This document shows positions 9,328 to 19,532 of a stretch of DNA of 64,000 nucleotides, piece by piece. Made by a program: the position numbers and the translations under genes. The number at the start of each line of letters is the position of its first letter. Position 1 is the stretch's first letter. The DNA is from Zymoseptoria tritici IPO323 (lineage: Eukaryota; Ascomycota; Dothideomycetes; Mycosphaerellales; Mycosphaerellaceae): positions 434,001 to 498,000 of the forward strand of contig NC_018215.1 of assembly GCF_000219625.1 (NCBI RefSeq). Reading direction: 5' to 3'. Below the pieces are notes generated by a model. The model saw only the letters and a list, made by a program, of their open reading frames with translations. It made no database searches and was not told the DNA's origin.

Positions 9328-10561
9328 ATGTCGAAGGGACAGACCATTCGCGACTGCAGTCATGCTGGCTCATGGTATTCAGACTCTTCCTCGAAGCTGA
9401 ATGCCGAGCTTGATGGCTGGCTCGCAGCGGTCGATGCGCCAGTGACCTGTATCGGCCCAAGATCTGAAGGCGAGCAAGTACAGCAATTGCCCGTGCCTGG
9501 CGCCCGCATGATCATTGCACCGTGGGTTCAAACAATCGATCTTCGAATGCCGCTCCCAGACTGCTAAACCGAATTGCAGTCATGCTGGCTACTCGTACTC
9601 CGGCCCCGCTGCAGCGTGGGCCTACAAGGCATGGGACGTCTCCAAAGCGTGAGTGTGCCACACATCTGCAGAGTAGAGCTTAAGGGACCAGTCTACAAGA
9701 CAATGTCGAGGGGACTGCTGTTTCTCTTTGAGCATTGCTTCCGTTTCATGCTAACAGCAACAGGAAGAAGGTCTTCCTACTCGGCCCTTCGCACCACCAC
9801 TACCTTACCAAAGCTGCACTGTCGCGATGCACCCAGTATGCTACGCCAATCGGCAACTTGACTGTCGACCGCGAAACCACGGCAGAGCTGCATGCAACCG
9901 GAGTCTTCGAGTGGATGTCACATTCTGTAGATGAGCAAGAACACAGCTTAGAGATGCATCTTCCCTACATTTACAAGATGCTGTCAAGGTGAAGCTACTC
10001 AGGCCGACGGTCCGTTGTATTGTACTGATGTTCTGCAGAACCTTCGGTGAAGACTCAGCACACTTTCCTCCCCTGGTACCTCTCATGATTGGCAACACTT
10101 CACCTTCAACCGAAAAGGCCCTTGGACGCCGGTTGGCCCCCTATCTAGCCGATCCCAGCAATGCATTCGTCATTTCTTCGGACTTTGCTCACTGGGGACT
10201 TCGCTTCCGCTACACATATTACCGACCATCGACTGGTACGGCTGTCGACCTGACCTCATCGTCGAGATCTCCGAAGGAGCCGGCCATCCATGACTCCATT
10301 AAAACGGTCGATTTCGAGAGCATGGGCGCTTGCGAGTCTGGCAGTCACGACGAATGGCTTGGGCAGCTGGAAGATACCGGCAACACGGTGTGTGGCCGGC
10401 ATCCCATCGGGGTCATGATGGCCGCCGTTGAGGAGGTAAGGAAAGGAGCTGCTTCGCAAGGCACTGGTGCCTTCAAGTTCGTGCGGTATGAGCGCAGTAG
10501 CGAGGTGAAGAGGGTCTCTGACAGTAGCGTGAGCTATGCCAGCGCTTTTGCATGCGTCTAG
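9328..10561 (+). CDS. MHO1: Memo-family protein (yeast Mho1 homologue)
   Basis: Four exons (9328-9521, 9580-9648, 9764-9988, 10039-10561) give 336 aa. The conserved Memo blocks appear in order: S-H-A-G-S-W-Y near the N-terminus, A-P-H-A-G-Y-S-Y-S-G across the first splice junction, G-P-S-H-H-H-Y after the second intron, S-S-D-F-A-H-W-G, and C-G-R-H-P-I-G near the C-terminus. In human MEMO1 the equivalent His and Cys residues form a metal site related to that of class III aromatic dioxygenases; iron or copper binding and redox roles have been reported. The 69-bp second exon is small, but all junctions preserve invariant residues. The cellular role in fungi is not established. It is divergent from the orphan zinc-type gene, with 230 bp between start codons. 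Confidence 0.93.
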
Positions 10562-11085
10562 CGAAGGACTGCGCCCTAGCACTGCTCAAAGACTCTCAAC
10601 AAGCTACGGTTGACTCAAGCCCGGATGTCTGTCAGTTATGAAACACGAATTGATGCTTCTACGATACCAATGCCAAAGCATGCTGATCTGGCGGGGGTCG
10701 ATCTGGGCACGCATATTCAACGAGTCGACTCTGCCAGTATTTGCACATCGCTCTCACCTCTGCAATGTATGCTCCGCACACATATGGGTCGAAGAACTCC
10801 AAATCCTCGTTGCGTAAAGCTTGTCTTGTTCATTTGGAAATCTAACAATCACCGATGACTCCTGATCGTCACTCCACTGCTGTCGTATAGCAGAGTCATA
10901 TCCTAAGACTCTCCATAGTAACGTCGTCTAAACCGTGTGTTTATCATGGGTAACAGAGTAGTTACGTTCGAAGGCCTGTCCCATGACTTTTCGATGGTGT
11001 AGTCAGCAATCTCGACGTTCCGGTCGTCTCGTTTTGATTGCACCACTCTGACAATCACCATTTGTGCCTCACTGCAACGACATCA
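10562..11085. other. Intergenic spacer
   Basis: 524 bp between the Memo gene and the TRAX/translin gene. Holds the 3' end of one and the promoter of the other. I see no coding exon, repeat or RNA gene. Confidence 0.6.
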
Positions 11086-12082
11086 ATGTCCAACAAGCGA
11101 TCGCACGCCGAAATGCAGGCCAATACAGCACCGGGCGCTGCGTCGCCATTCATGCCGTTGTTCGACCAGTTCCGTTCCGAGCTTGACCAACATCACGATC
11201 GCAGGGAGAGGATCATCAAAGCATCGAGAGACATTACGGCGGCTTCGAAGAAGATGTGAGACTACACATCGAGCAACCTATAATTACACTGCTGACGGAA
11301 TATTCAGCATATTCACACTTCAGCGGTAGGAATGAAGCAAAACTTTTCCCGGTCTGCGGCTCATCGATCGTACAGTATCCGCGCCGTGAAGCAGCCTTTA
11401 CCAGAACATGTCGTCAAAAGCAACCAGCAATACTACGACATCATTTCCGAACGATTTGCATCAGTCTCGCGAGATCTCCAAGGACTCAACGCCCACCGCT
11501 ACGCCCGGCAGATCAGTGGCGGATGCCAGGAGTGGATGGAAGCAGCCTCTTTCCAGCACTATCTCACCACTGCCAAACTCCTCACCTACGAAGAATCAGT
11601 CGCCCTGATGCGAAGTCTCGATCCCGAAGGACCTGGAGTGGAGTTGAGCCCGGAAGACTACTTGCTCGGCATCTACGACATGACGGGAGAGCTCATGCGT
11701 TTCTCGATCACGGCCATGGCTACTAGTGGTTCCTTGCCGATGATCAAGGAGGACGATGCGGAGGAGACGATGTCCGATGTGGCATCTGTCGGAAGCGAAC
11801 GAAGTGTTCTGAATGATATGCGTGCCTTGCGTTCTGCCCTTGAAGCTTTCAATGCTGGATACGGACCGTTCGCCAAGGACTCGGAGAAGAAGATGGAGGT
11901 CATGCGGCAGAGCGTGGAAAAGGTGGAGCGATCACTGTGAGTGATCTCGGCCATTGAGCTGTTAGATGACTTGCTGACTTGTGTGTCTGTACAGGTACGG
12001 ACTGGTGGTGCGCGGCGCTGAGAGGCCAAAGGGCTGGCTTCCGGACGCTGACGGTCCACGGGCTGTCGAGGTCGAAGCTTGA
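11086..12082 (+). CDS. Translin-family protein, TRAX (translin-associated factor X)-like
   Basis: Four exons (11086-11255, 11308-11325, 11376-11936, 11995-12082), 278 aa. Exon 2 is an 18-bp micro-exon encoding most of I-I-F-T-L-Q-R; skipping it would delete six residues without breaking the frame. The protein is predicted almost entirely alpha-helical, with the translin signature around R-E-R-I-I-K-A-S-R-D-I-T and the E-x-x-D region Y-L-L-G-I-Y-D-M-T-G-E-L-M-R. TRAX pairs with translin to form C3PO, a Mg-dependent endoribonuclease that in Neurospora processes pre-tRNA fragments. The acidic residues of the active site are expected in the E-E-S-V-A to G-E-L-M-R interval. TRAX is preferred to translin because of the length and the C-terminal V-R-G-A-E-R-P extension. 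Confidence 0.85.
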
Positions 12083-12441
12083 ACTCAATGGATACCGATT
12101 TTGCACGCAACATTGAAGATCGTTCAAATATTGACGGATGCGGCTTCAGAGGAATGGCAGCCATCATGGTTCGCGCACGAAAGTCCGGCTGTCAGCTGTG
12201 CAGGCCCGGGAGTACGTCTAAAGTCAGTGCGTAATTCTGCAAGAGACCCTCAGTAATTCTCTGGAAGCTCATCAAGCAGTGTCGCTCAATAAGACATATA
12301 GCTTTGAAACCCTGGTGAACACGACGGCAGTTCAACTCAAGGCAAATGATTGGAGACGATTGAGAACGTGGCATTGAAAAGATCAGAAATCGAGATGACA
12401 GTTCATTCAACGATCGTCAATACAAGAAGACCAGGCGCATC
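12083..12441. other. Convergent 3' spacer
   Basis: 359 bp between the converging stops of the TRAX-like and acyl-CoA oxidase genes. Probably holds both polyadenylation regions; nothing else seen. Confidence 0.55.
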
Positions 12442-14554
12442 CTACAGCTTCGCCAAAATGTTGTCTAGGCTAGCCTTTCCTCCTCCCATCACGATCTCAT
12501 CGTGCTGGAAGTACGGATTAAATGTCGTCTCGTTAAGCGGATTGAGCCTATGAGCTCGATTGAACAGATCCTCATAGACCTTGCCATCCGACCTGCCAAG
12601 TGCGGAGTCCAGCAGGTAGTCCGGAATCTTCCAAGAATCCACGAGGCGCACAGCGTGTGGTCGAACTTCAGCCATAAGGTCTTGGATCTTCGACGGAAGC
12701 TCATCCACATCCTCGTCGGAGGCAGCTCGTGCTTTGACAAAGTCGCGAGCTTCGCTGTCCATTGTGTAGAAAGCGAACAGTCGGAACTGTACTTTGAGGT
12801 GCTCTCTTAGGGTAGGTGACAGGTCTGCTTGAGACATGGCCTCGTAGAAGTTCGTCACCAAAATCGACTGAGATTCAGCGTGGCTGACCTTGCGCAGCTG
12901 AAGAAGCATCGCATTCCAGTTGCGCTTCTTCTCATGACGATCCACGTAAGCACGGTAGGTGATGTCTCGAGATCGACGGTGGAACGCCTTGACGATCTCT
13001 TCGTCGCTCTGGAAGATTCGATACGGTGCGGGACTCTGCTGTCGCTCGCTGAGCCAGTCTCGACATGACTGCTCGATTTCGTCCTCGGCCTTACCTTTGC
13101 CTGCAACGGCAGCTTGCATACGTTTGAGGAGGAACCTTGCCGTCTGCTGCGTGATCATCCAGTTGTCTCCCTCGACTGTGGGCTTCGAGAGGTAGTCGCT
13201 GTTGAGCTGGATGTAGCCACTGCCACCACCGAAACCGTGTCCTCCCATGGCTCGTCGGCAAGTCTCTATACTATTGGCTGCGAGCTCGGTACACAGACTT
13301 TTCAGACCTGAAGATTGTGCATGCAGGACGGCCAGCCTGCTGAAGTCGCCCTTTTCGATTTGTGCTCTTGTGTTGGAGTAGAGATTGTGCATAGCCTCTC
13401 CAGTGTAGTGCAGTGCAAATGCTGTGGCAAGAAGTGGAAGGATTCGGATTTGCACGGTGGGATAGTCCAGCACTGACAGTTCCGGGGCATGCTTGTCGGT
13501 GGTATCTTTGTCTTGAAATTGGCGTCTGACGGTGGAATACCGCACAGCAATGGTGACGGCTCTGGCGATGATCAATCGTGCGTGCATGATGATCGTTGCT
13601 CGGACGTAAGTTAGACTGCCGTACACCACAGCAGGATTTGCAGGCTTGGTGTATGTGCAGTTGTTGTAGTCGATGCTTGAGTAATTCGACAGCATGGCCG
13701 AGTGAGGTACGCGGAAGTTGTTGAACAGCATGTAGCCATTGTCCATCGGAGCGTATCCGTACTTGACTCCAATATCGCCGACGACGATGCCTTCCAGTGG
13801 CTTGTGGGTCTTCAGATCTCGAATCTGAACGATGAAGGTGTGGGGTCCATGATGGACAAGCTCTGTTGAGTCGGCAGTCTTCGGCACGTACAACTGAGCG
13901 ACAACGATGGCCGTATTGGCAGTCCTGCCCATACTTCCGTTCCACCACTTTGAGGCTGTCAATGAAGGACTGTGGATGACAAACTCCTTCGCCTTAGGAT
14001 CCCATGTCGCTTTGCACTCGATACCGCGGACATTGCTACCATGACCAAGCTCGGTCCTACAAGATATCAGTAGTGGAACATTACGTAGATCAAAGAGATG
14101 CAACCCACTGTGCATAACACCCAATTGCCTCCCACCTCTCAATCTTTGGCATCCAGTACGCTCGCTGCTCCTCACTCCCTTGTTCTTTGACTGTTTGTGG
14201 AAACATAGAATCGTGAACCATGAACGGCGACACGTCATCGACGAGGTACTTCGACATCGATTGGTCTTCCTCATCCCACGAGTGCTTGTCCGCAAGGCGG
14301 CGAAGTTGTTTGGCCCGAGCCAGACCGAGTTGATATCGATCAGGTCGGGAGAGATTCTGTTGTTTCGCTTTGCTGAAAACACGCTCCTTCTCGAGGATTG
14401 GTATGATACGCTCTTGACGCTTGAGGAAGTCGTTGCGAGACAAGAGATGCTGCGCGAGCTCATCGACAGGGACGTTTGAGTGCTCTCTCTCCTGGCTCAG
14501 AATCTCTGGTCCAGTTGGTGATGCGGGCTTCAGGTCGTCCGAAAAGTCCGGCAT
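12442..14554 (-). CDS. POX1: Peroxisomal acyl-CoA oxidase
   Basis: Two exons (14554-14109 and 14056-12442) with a 52-bp intron restoring C-Y-A-Q-T-E-L-G-H-G-S-N, a hallmark of acyl-CoA oxidases. The product is 686 aa, the usual length. It oxidises fatty acyl-CoA to trans-2-enoyl-CoA and passes electrons from FAD to oxygen, the first step of peroxisomal beta-oxidation. Domain order is N-terminal helical ACOX domain (about 30-150), central beta domain (T-E-L-G-H-G-S-N to the N-Y-x-M-F-N-N-F-R-V-P-like block), then C-terminal helical dehydrogenase/oxidase domains. The last three residues A-K-L form a type 1 peroxisomal targeting signal. ATG 14554 has a CCACC context; an upstream TTG frame was ignored. 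It is divergent from a peroxisomal acyl-CoA ligase, a telling partner because the ligase would make its substrate. Confidence 0.93.
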
Positions 14555-14985
14555 GGTGGCGGTCAAGAAGATGAGTCTCAATCAGATCGATCCACCCTTC
14601 TCCAGCTTCGAGGTAGGCGTTCAAGGAAGGATTTGAGATGCTGTCGAGATGCGATATATTGCTTCAACTCTCAAAGTCATGACATTGAGATATGTCCACA
14701 TCCTCGGCATCAATTGGGCGACCACCGGTTAGGCGTGCCGAAGTGAGGTCGGAGACGGAGATAACGCAGCTCACTTCCCCATGAATTTACCCCACGGCGA
14801 ATCGACACCGGCGACGACCGGGCGACCGACTTCGGGTGCATGATCCTGGACGTGATCCTGAAGAACATACACCACTATCGGTGGCGGGTTGCAAATCCCA
14901 TATTGAAAACAGTCCAGAACGCACGGAGATCGCTCAGTCCGATGACCGACCATACGAACTTGATGATGTAAAGAGCATTGCCCGA
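14555..14985. promoter_or_regulatory. Bidirectional promoter of acyl-CoA oxidase and acyl-CoA ligase
   Basis: 431 bp separate the divergent start codons. The hexamer CCTCGG at 14702-14707 matches the FarA/FarB core binding site that activates beta-oxidation genes in Aspergillus. A single hexamer is weak evidence, because this sequence is frequent elsewhere in the window. If the ligase begins further downstream (ATG 15136) the interval is longer. Confidence 0.45.
14702..14707 (+). promoter_or_regulatory. Possible FarA/FarB-type site CCTCGG in acyl-CoA oxidase/ligase promoter
   Basis: Exact hexamer located between the two divergent fatty-acid genes, about 150 bp from the oxidase ATG and 280 bp from the ligase ATG. 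The same hexamer occurs by chance elsewhere in the window, including inside coding sequence. Confidence 0.35.
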
Positions 14986-16863
14986 ATGCCTTCAGACTGG
15001 CCATCAATCGAGACCATCTTTCGCAAGCTCGAGCGGGTTGTCATCAACTCGAGCAGCACATACGAGCCACATCCAAGCATTGTATTGAAGAACGAGATTC
15101 AGCCACTGTCAACAATCTTGAACGACCACGGCAACATGACGACTTACGATGATCGGACGCTCCACGTGCCGAAGCACACCGGACGCAACATCTTCCCATG
15201 TCATCCTCTCTTCAATCGACTGGTGCGATTTGCGCATATTACACCGCCGAGACTATGTGTCCGCGACGACAACACGGGCGTCGAAGCCACGCATCTTCAG
15301 CTTCTCTCCGACGTCCTAGCTTATCGCGAGCGGGTCTGGGAGAATCTAAGCGAAACCGCACGAACGGCCCTCGATCAACGCGAGGAGATCTATATCGCTA
15401 TTCTTGCGCCAGGAGGCTATGAGTTCACGGTGGCTATCCTCGCAGCGCTTGCTCTGGGCGCGGCTGTGGTGCCAATGACTGTCGTACTGCCTCCAGAAGA
15501 AGCTCTGTATTTTGCAACCAAGTCGAAAGCTGTCGCAGTTCTGGTTTCGGATGGAGCATTACGACTGGGCTTGACCTTGGAGAAGCTGGTAAAGAATCAG
15601 GATCCGAACAGCTCCTTTGTATGCATACCTGTTGCGCCCTCACTGAAGACTCCCGCACTTCACCATACCGACATTCTGGTATCCTCCGACCTCTACCTGA
15701 ACGATAGCGCGCCGGGCGTTGTCATCTTCACTTCCGGCACAACTGGCAAACCAAAAGGGGCCGTCATGCGCCGAGCATGTGTCCACGACGAAGCATTGGC
15801 CGTTGTGGACCACTTTCGAATCACACCGGACGACGTTCTCCTTCACGTGCTGCCCGTTCACCACGCCACTGGCATTGGCATAATGTTCTTCCCGTTCCTG
15901 GTCGGTGGAGCAACGCTGGAATTCAAGAGTGGCAGCTTCGATCCGGAGTTCATTTGGGAACGATGGCGCAAAGGTGGCATCACATTCTTCTCAGGCGTCC
16001 CGACCATCTACATGCGCATGCAGAGGTGGTTTCAGAATCTCTCGGCACAACAGAACATGCAGGAGTACATTGACGGAGCTAGGAAGCTTCGTGCATGTCT
16101 CTGCGGAACGTCAGCATTGCCAAAGCCAATAGCAGACTTTTGGGCATCAATACTTGGCCGTTCGATCGTGCAAAGGTATGGCGCGTCCGAGATTGGCGCG
16201 GTATTCAAGGTCCACCTGCATGATCAAAATGTCCCAGATGGCTCGGTGGGAAATCTCTTCGCTGGCTGCGATGTCAAGCTTTCCGAGGGCGACCAAGGAG
16301 AAATCTTGGTGAAGTCTCCAGGCATGTTCTCCAAGTACATATTCGACCCCGAGGCCACGGCATCGTGTCACACAGCCGACGGGTACTACAAGACTGGCGA
16401 CATTGCTCGGAGGGAAGGCGAGTACTACTTCATCATGGGCCGAGCCAGCGTCGACATCATCAAAAGCGGTGGCTATAAGTTGAGTGCTCTTGACATTGAG
16501 CGTGAGATACTCTCCTTGCCGTATATCGCAGAGGTGATGGTCGTGGGAGTGCCCGATCTTGAATACGGAGAACGAGTGGGCGCTGCGGTGTGCTTGAAAA
16601 ACGAAGGTGATATGACGCCTGAAGACCGTCAGCATCTCCTCACAGATCTTACTATTGAAAGGTTACGGCAGGATCTTCGCTCCAAGATTGCATCATACAA
16701 GATGCCAACGATCTTGCGTGTAATAGCAGGGGAGCTCCCAAAGTCGCCGACCGGCAAGGTAGCAAAGAAACTGCTCGGTCCTGAATTCTTTCCGCCTGGC
16801 AAGTATGACCAGACACCTGAGGTGCAGGTGTGGAGCGCCAAAGTCAAGCCTTCCAAGCTGTGA
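14986..16863 (+). CDS. Peroxisomal AMP-dependent acyl-CoA ligase (ACSF3/malonyl-CoA synthetase-like)
   Basis: Taken from the first in-frame ATG (14986) this is 625 aa; a second ATG at 15136 would give 575 aa and starts closer to conserved sequence. The ANL adenylating-enzyme motifs are complete: P-loop F-T-S-G-T-T-G-K-P-K-G (about residues 248-258), the H-H-A-T-G-I region, R-Y-G-A-S-E-I-G (motif A5), Y-Y-K-T-G-D-I (A7), the hinge I-K-S-G-G-Y-K-L-S, and P-K-S-P-T-G-K-V with the catalytic lysine (A10). It activates a carboxylic acid through an acyl-adenylate to the CoA thioester. The C-terminus S-K-L is a canonical peroxisomal signal. Overall pattern resembles the ACSF3/malonyl-CoA synthetase branch, but the chain length or diacid nature of the substrate cannot be read from sequence. 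Divergent pairing with acyl-CoA oxidase suggests it feeds beta-oxidation. Confidence 0.88.
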   Translation: MPSDWPSIETIFRKLERVVINSSSTYEPHPSIVLKNEIQPLSTILNDHGNMTTYDDRTLHVPKHTGRNIFPCHPLFNRLVRFAHITPPRLCVRDDNTGVEATHLQLLSDVLAYRERVWENLSETARTALDQREEIYIAILAPGGYEFTVAILAALALGAAVVPMTVVLPPEEALYFATKSKAVAVLVSDGALRLGLTLEKLVKNQDPNSSFVCIPVAPSLKTPALHHTDILVSSDLYLNDSAPGVVIFTSGTTGKPKGAVMRRACVHDEALAVVDHFRITPDDVLLHVLPVHHATGIGIMFFPFLVGGATLEFKSGSFDPEFIWERWRKGGITFFSGVPTIYMRMQRWFQNLSAQQNMQEYIDGARKLRACLCGTSALPKPIADFWASILGRSIVQRYGASEIGAVFKVHLHDQNVPDGSVGNLFAGCDVKLSEGDQGEILVKSPGMFSKYIFDPEATASCHTADGYYKTGDIARREGEYYFIMGRASVDIIKSGGYKLSALDIEREILSLPYIAEVMVVGVPDLEYGERVGAAVCLKNEGDMTPEDRQHLLTDLTIERLRQDLRSKIASYKMPTILRVIAGELPKSPTGKVAKKLLGPEFFPPGKYDQTPEVQVWSAKVKPSKL

Positions 16864-17126
16864 GCTGCGAGCTGGGACTTGTTATCGTGGCTGCGGACGC
16901 GGAAGAAGCACGCGCAAAGTCGGCGGTAGGAGCTCGAGCAGATACGAGATGATTCTCCAATAGACGATAAATGCGAGTCTGGAACACGGTTGAGAGCTGT
17001 TGGCTGTTTCGCTTCAGTAGTGGTATTCGAAGTTCGCTCTGAAATGTCCAACGTGCTGCGTGCACTCTTCCATCCGGGCTTTCATCCATGCAAATCGATC
17101 GTAACATCGCGCGCTCGACCCTCTGT

Positions 17127-17897
17127 CTAGGTCGCTGCGGAAAACTTGGCCTTCCGTCGCTCAGCGGCCTCTCGATCTTTGTCGGTCATCCAAGACGGGA
17201 AACCAGCCGCAGCTCCGGCGCTGCCATTCGCAGCTTTCGGTGTTTCGCCCTTCGCAGTGGTCGGCTTGGCTTTCTGAGCCGGCCCTTGCCTGCCTCTGCT
17301 TGCTTTTCGAATGCCTCCATCATGCTCCGCGCCTTCCCTGCCCCGCTTCTTCTCTGACTTCTCTGGGAGAGCCTTATTCAACAGGCCGGGCAAGTCTGTT
17401 CCTCCGAACCTCAACGATCGCTCCAATGCTTTGATCTCTTCGCTGTCCTCGGGCATTCCAAACTTGCGCGCGCGTGCTTTGCGCTTCTCAATCTCCGTTG
17501 CAAGTGTGCGCTGTGCCATCTTCGACGCCTCATCAGCCTCGTCTTCCTTTTGCTCGGGCGCGACGACAGTCAAGTCATTGGTGGCAGAAGGGTCGATTGC
17601 AGCTTCTTGGTTCGGTACCGCAAGTGGATTGGCAACCTCGCCGACCCCTCCAGCTGCGATCGCGTTGGCGGAAGCTTGGTTTGTTGCGGCCTTTGCGGCA
17701 TCGGTCGCAGTCTCGTCATCCCAATCGATTTCGTCGTCATTTGCCGCGGGCTTTGCAGTCGCGGATCCTGAACCGTCCTGTGCATCGTGCTCCTCGAGAC
17801 GTTTAACCAGATCCGCCTTCTTTCCGGTGTGAGGCAGGCCACGCTGCTTGCATAGCGTCGCTAGCTCCTCGTTCTTCTGCTTGCTGTAGGCGCTCAT
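17127..17897 (-). CDS. THO1: SAP-domain mRNA-export factor, Tho1/SARNP (CIP29)-like
   Basis: Single exon, 256 aa. The N-terminal SAP motif (residues about 5-40: Y-S-K-Q-K-N-E-E-L, L-C-K-Q-R-G-L-P, K-K-A-D-L-V-K-R-L) binds nucleic acid. After an acidic, Ala-rich linker, the block containing R-K-A-R-A-R-K-F-G-M-P (about residue 137) and the following A-L-E-R-S-L-R-F-G are the repeated Tho1-MOS11 motif, which in yeast and human contacts the DEAD-box ATPase Sub2/UAP56. The tail is basic, with K-K-R-G-R-E and R-K-A-S-R-G-R-Q-G stretches. The role inferred from the family is coupling transcription to mRNP packaging and export. The F-P-S-W-M motif near the C-terminus is also typical. Start ATG 17897. 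Confidence 0.85.
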   Translation of the reverse strand: MSAYSKQKNEELATLCKQRGLPHTGKKADLVKRLEEHDAQDGSGSATAKPAANDDEIDWDDETATDAAKAATNQASANAIAAGGVGEVANPLAVPNQEAAIDPSATNDLTVVAPEQKEDEADEASKMAQRTLATEIEKRKARARKFGMPEDSEEIKALERSLRFGGTDLPGLLNKALPEKSEKKRGREGAEHDGGIRKASRGRQGPAQKAKPTTAKGETPKAANGSAGAAAGFPSWMTDKDREAAERRKAKFSAAT

Positions 17898-18207
17898 CGC
17901 TGTTGTAACGGGGAGGTGGTCGGATCAAAGGGTAGTGGTATATCGATGGAAGTGTGAAGGTGGAGTGGGATAAAATGTTCGTGAGATGGGCGCGTTTGCG
18001 GAATGGAGGGAGCTCGCGTCGGACTTACCCTGACATTAGCCCTGACATTAGTGATGCCTCAGGCATAAGTTGAAGTGAGCTGGCCCACTTTCACATGAGA
18101 AACCAAGATTCGTCTAGCGAGCGAAGCCTGTAGACTCGGAAGCATCGATTTGTCGGAGTTCTACATCTAATGAATCACAAGCAAGTTTGCACTGCCGACC
18201 AAGCACT
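17898..18207. other. Intergenic spacer with short direct repeat
   Basis: 310 bp between the Tho1-like start and the NDUFAF5 stop. The 11-mer CCTGACATTAG occurs twice in close tandem near 18029-18051. Otherwise nothing is recognised. Confidence 0.5.
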
Positions 18208-19284
18208 TTACTGGCCGCCGCCACCACCAAACAGATCCTTCAGGTTGACATCTCCACTACCTCTCTCCAGCGGCTGCGGCGTGTCTGCACTCTCCTTCCA
18301 GCCGATCATGTAGATCGTTCGGAACGTGGCAGGAATCGTGATCGAGCCATCCTCCTGCTGCTCGCCGTACATCTCTCTGTAGATGGACTCTGTCGCCAAC
18401 AGAACGTCCTTGCTAATGCCTCCGGGCTCACGTCTCAGTGCCGCATTCGCCTCGCCCATCGCCTGAAGGTCGGACATGAGCGCGAAAATGTTGGGGTAGT
18501 CGACTATGATATCATCGACATCAACCGTGAGCAACTTGAACCCAGCACGCGAGAGAAGGTTTCCCACGTCTCGTACGTCTGCCAAGGGCGAAATGTGTGT
18601 GCCAATCCCTCCAAGTCTTTCTTGCTCTGCCAGTTGCAGTGATCCTCGCAGCTCGAACAAGCTGTCTCCTCCACTCATGGCTGCGATTAGGGGAGAATCA
18701 GGTTTGAGACAGTTGTTGATCTGCGCCAACACCGACGGTAGGTCGTTGATCCAGTGCATTGACAAAGACGATAGAGCCAGGTCGAAGGTATTCGCCTCGT
18801 GTGGTACGTACTCAGGACTTCGGAGCACCTCTCGCGTGATGTTGATCTCCTTGTTGAACGGCTCATCCTGATCTCTGTACAGCATCGCCGAACTTGTGTC
18901 CGCACATATTATGCTCCCAATCTTCTTGCTGATGGGTTCAATCGATGGTTTTGCAGATTCTGGATCTGGGTCTGGCCTCGTGAGGATGCGAGCAATGTTA
19001 CAGGCATTGGCGCCGAAGTCCAGCACCTTGGGAAAGTTCCGGTTGATGTCGAGAACACGGTCGCAGAGTCGCGCGGCCACTTCATCGCGAATGTAGTCCA
19101 CTTGACGACTTTGACTGACGTTCGCCGCGGCTCGCTCCTTTTGTAGCCATTTCGTCCGGTTCTCGAAGACTTCGATCGTTGGAGCTCCAGGAGCTTGGAC
19201 GGCGTAGTTGCGGGTTGCCGTCGTGGCTGTTCTACCGCTTCGCCAGAGGCATTTGGCTGGTAGTCGTGTAATAGACGAGCGCAT
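18208..19284 (-). CDS. NDUFAF5: NADH:ubiquinone oxidoreductase (complex I) assembly factor 5, methyltransferase-fold
   Basis: Single exon, 358 aa from the first real ATG at 19284; a longer open frame lacks an ATG. The N-terminus (M-R-S-S-I-T-R-L-P-A-K, Arg-rich, no acids for ~30 residues) is a convincing mitochondrial presequence. The core is a class I methyltransferase fold: V-L-D-F-G-A-N-A-C in place of the usual SAM-binding glycine loop, I-I-C-A-D-T-S acid loop, and the S-L-S-M-H-W-I-N-D-L-P block characteristic of NDUFAF5. In humans NDUFAF5 hydroxylates an arginine of NDUFS7 during early complex I assembly rather than methylating. Its presence implies that this fungus has complex I. The C-terminus ends in an unusual Gly-rich tail (G-G-G-G-G-Q). 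Divergent from the DUF1295 gene. Confidence 0.9.
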   Translation of the reverse strand: MRSSITRLPAKCLWRSGRTATTATRNYAVQAPGAPTIEVFENRTKWLQKERAAANVSQSRQVDYIRDEVAARLCDRVLDINRNFPKVLDFGANACNIARILTRPDPDPESAKPSIEPISKKIGSIICADTSSAMLYRDQDEPFNKEINITREVLRSPEYVPHEANTFDLALSSLSMHWINDLPSVLAQINNCLKPDSPLIAAMSGGDSLFELRGSLQLAEQERLGGIGTHISPLADVRDVGNLLSRAGFKLLTVDVDDIIVDYPNIFALMSDLQAMGEANAALRREPGGISKDVLLATESIYREMYGEQQEDGSITIPATFRTIYMIGWKESADTPQPLERGSGDVNLKDLFGGGGGQ

Positions 19285-19532
19285 GCTCAAGCTGGACAAT
19301 GATCTCTCAACGCATCGTGACAAGATCGAGGTGGGTGCGAATTGATGATGATGATGTCTTTGTCTGGCGCTAGCTCTCTCCACGTTTGACAAGTTCGATG
19401 ACGCGCGAATTTCTTGGGAAAGGTATAACAGGTAGCTCCCCTTGTTGATCAGCGCGATTTATCCTCACAATTTTCGCTCCTCGCGGACCTCGCATCCACA
19501 AAACCTCAGGAGTCCGGACTGCGCTCGCTAAA

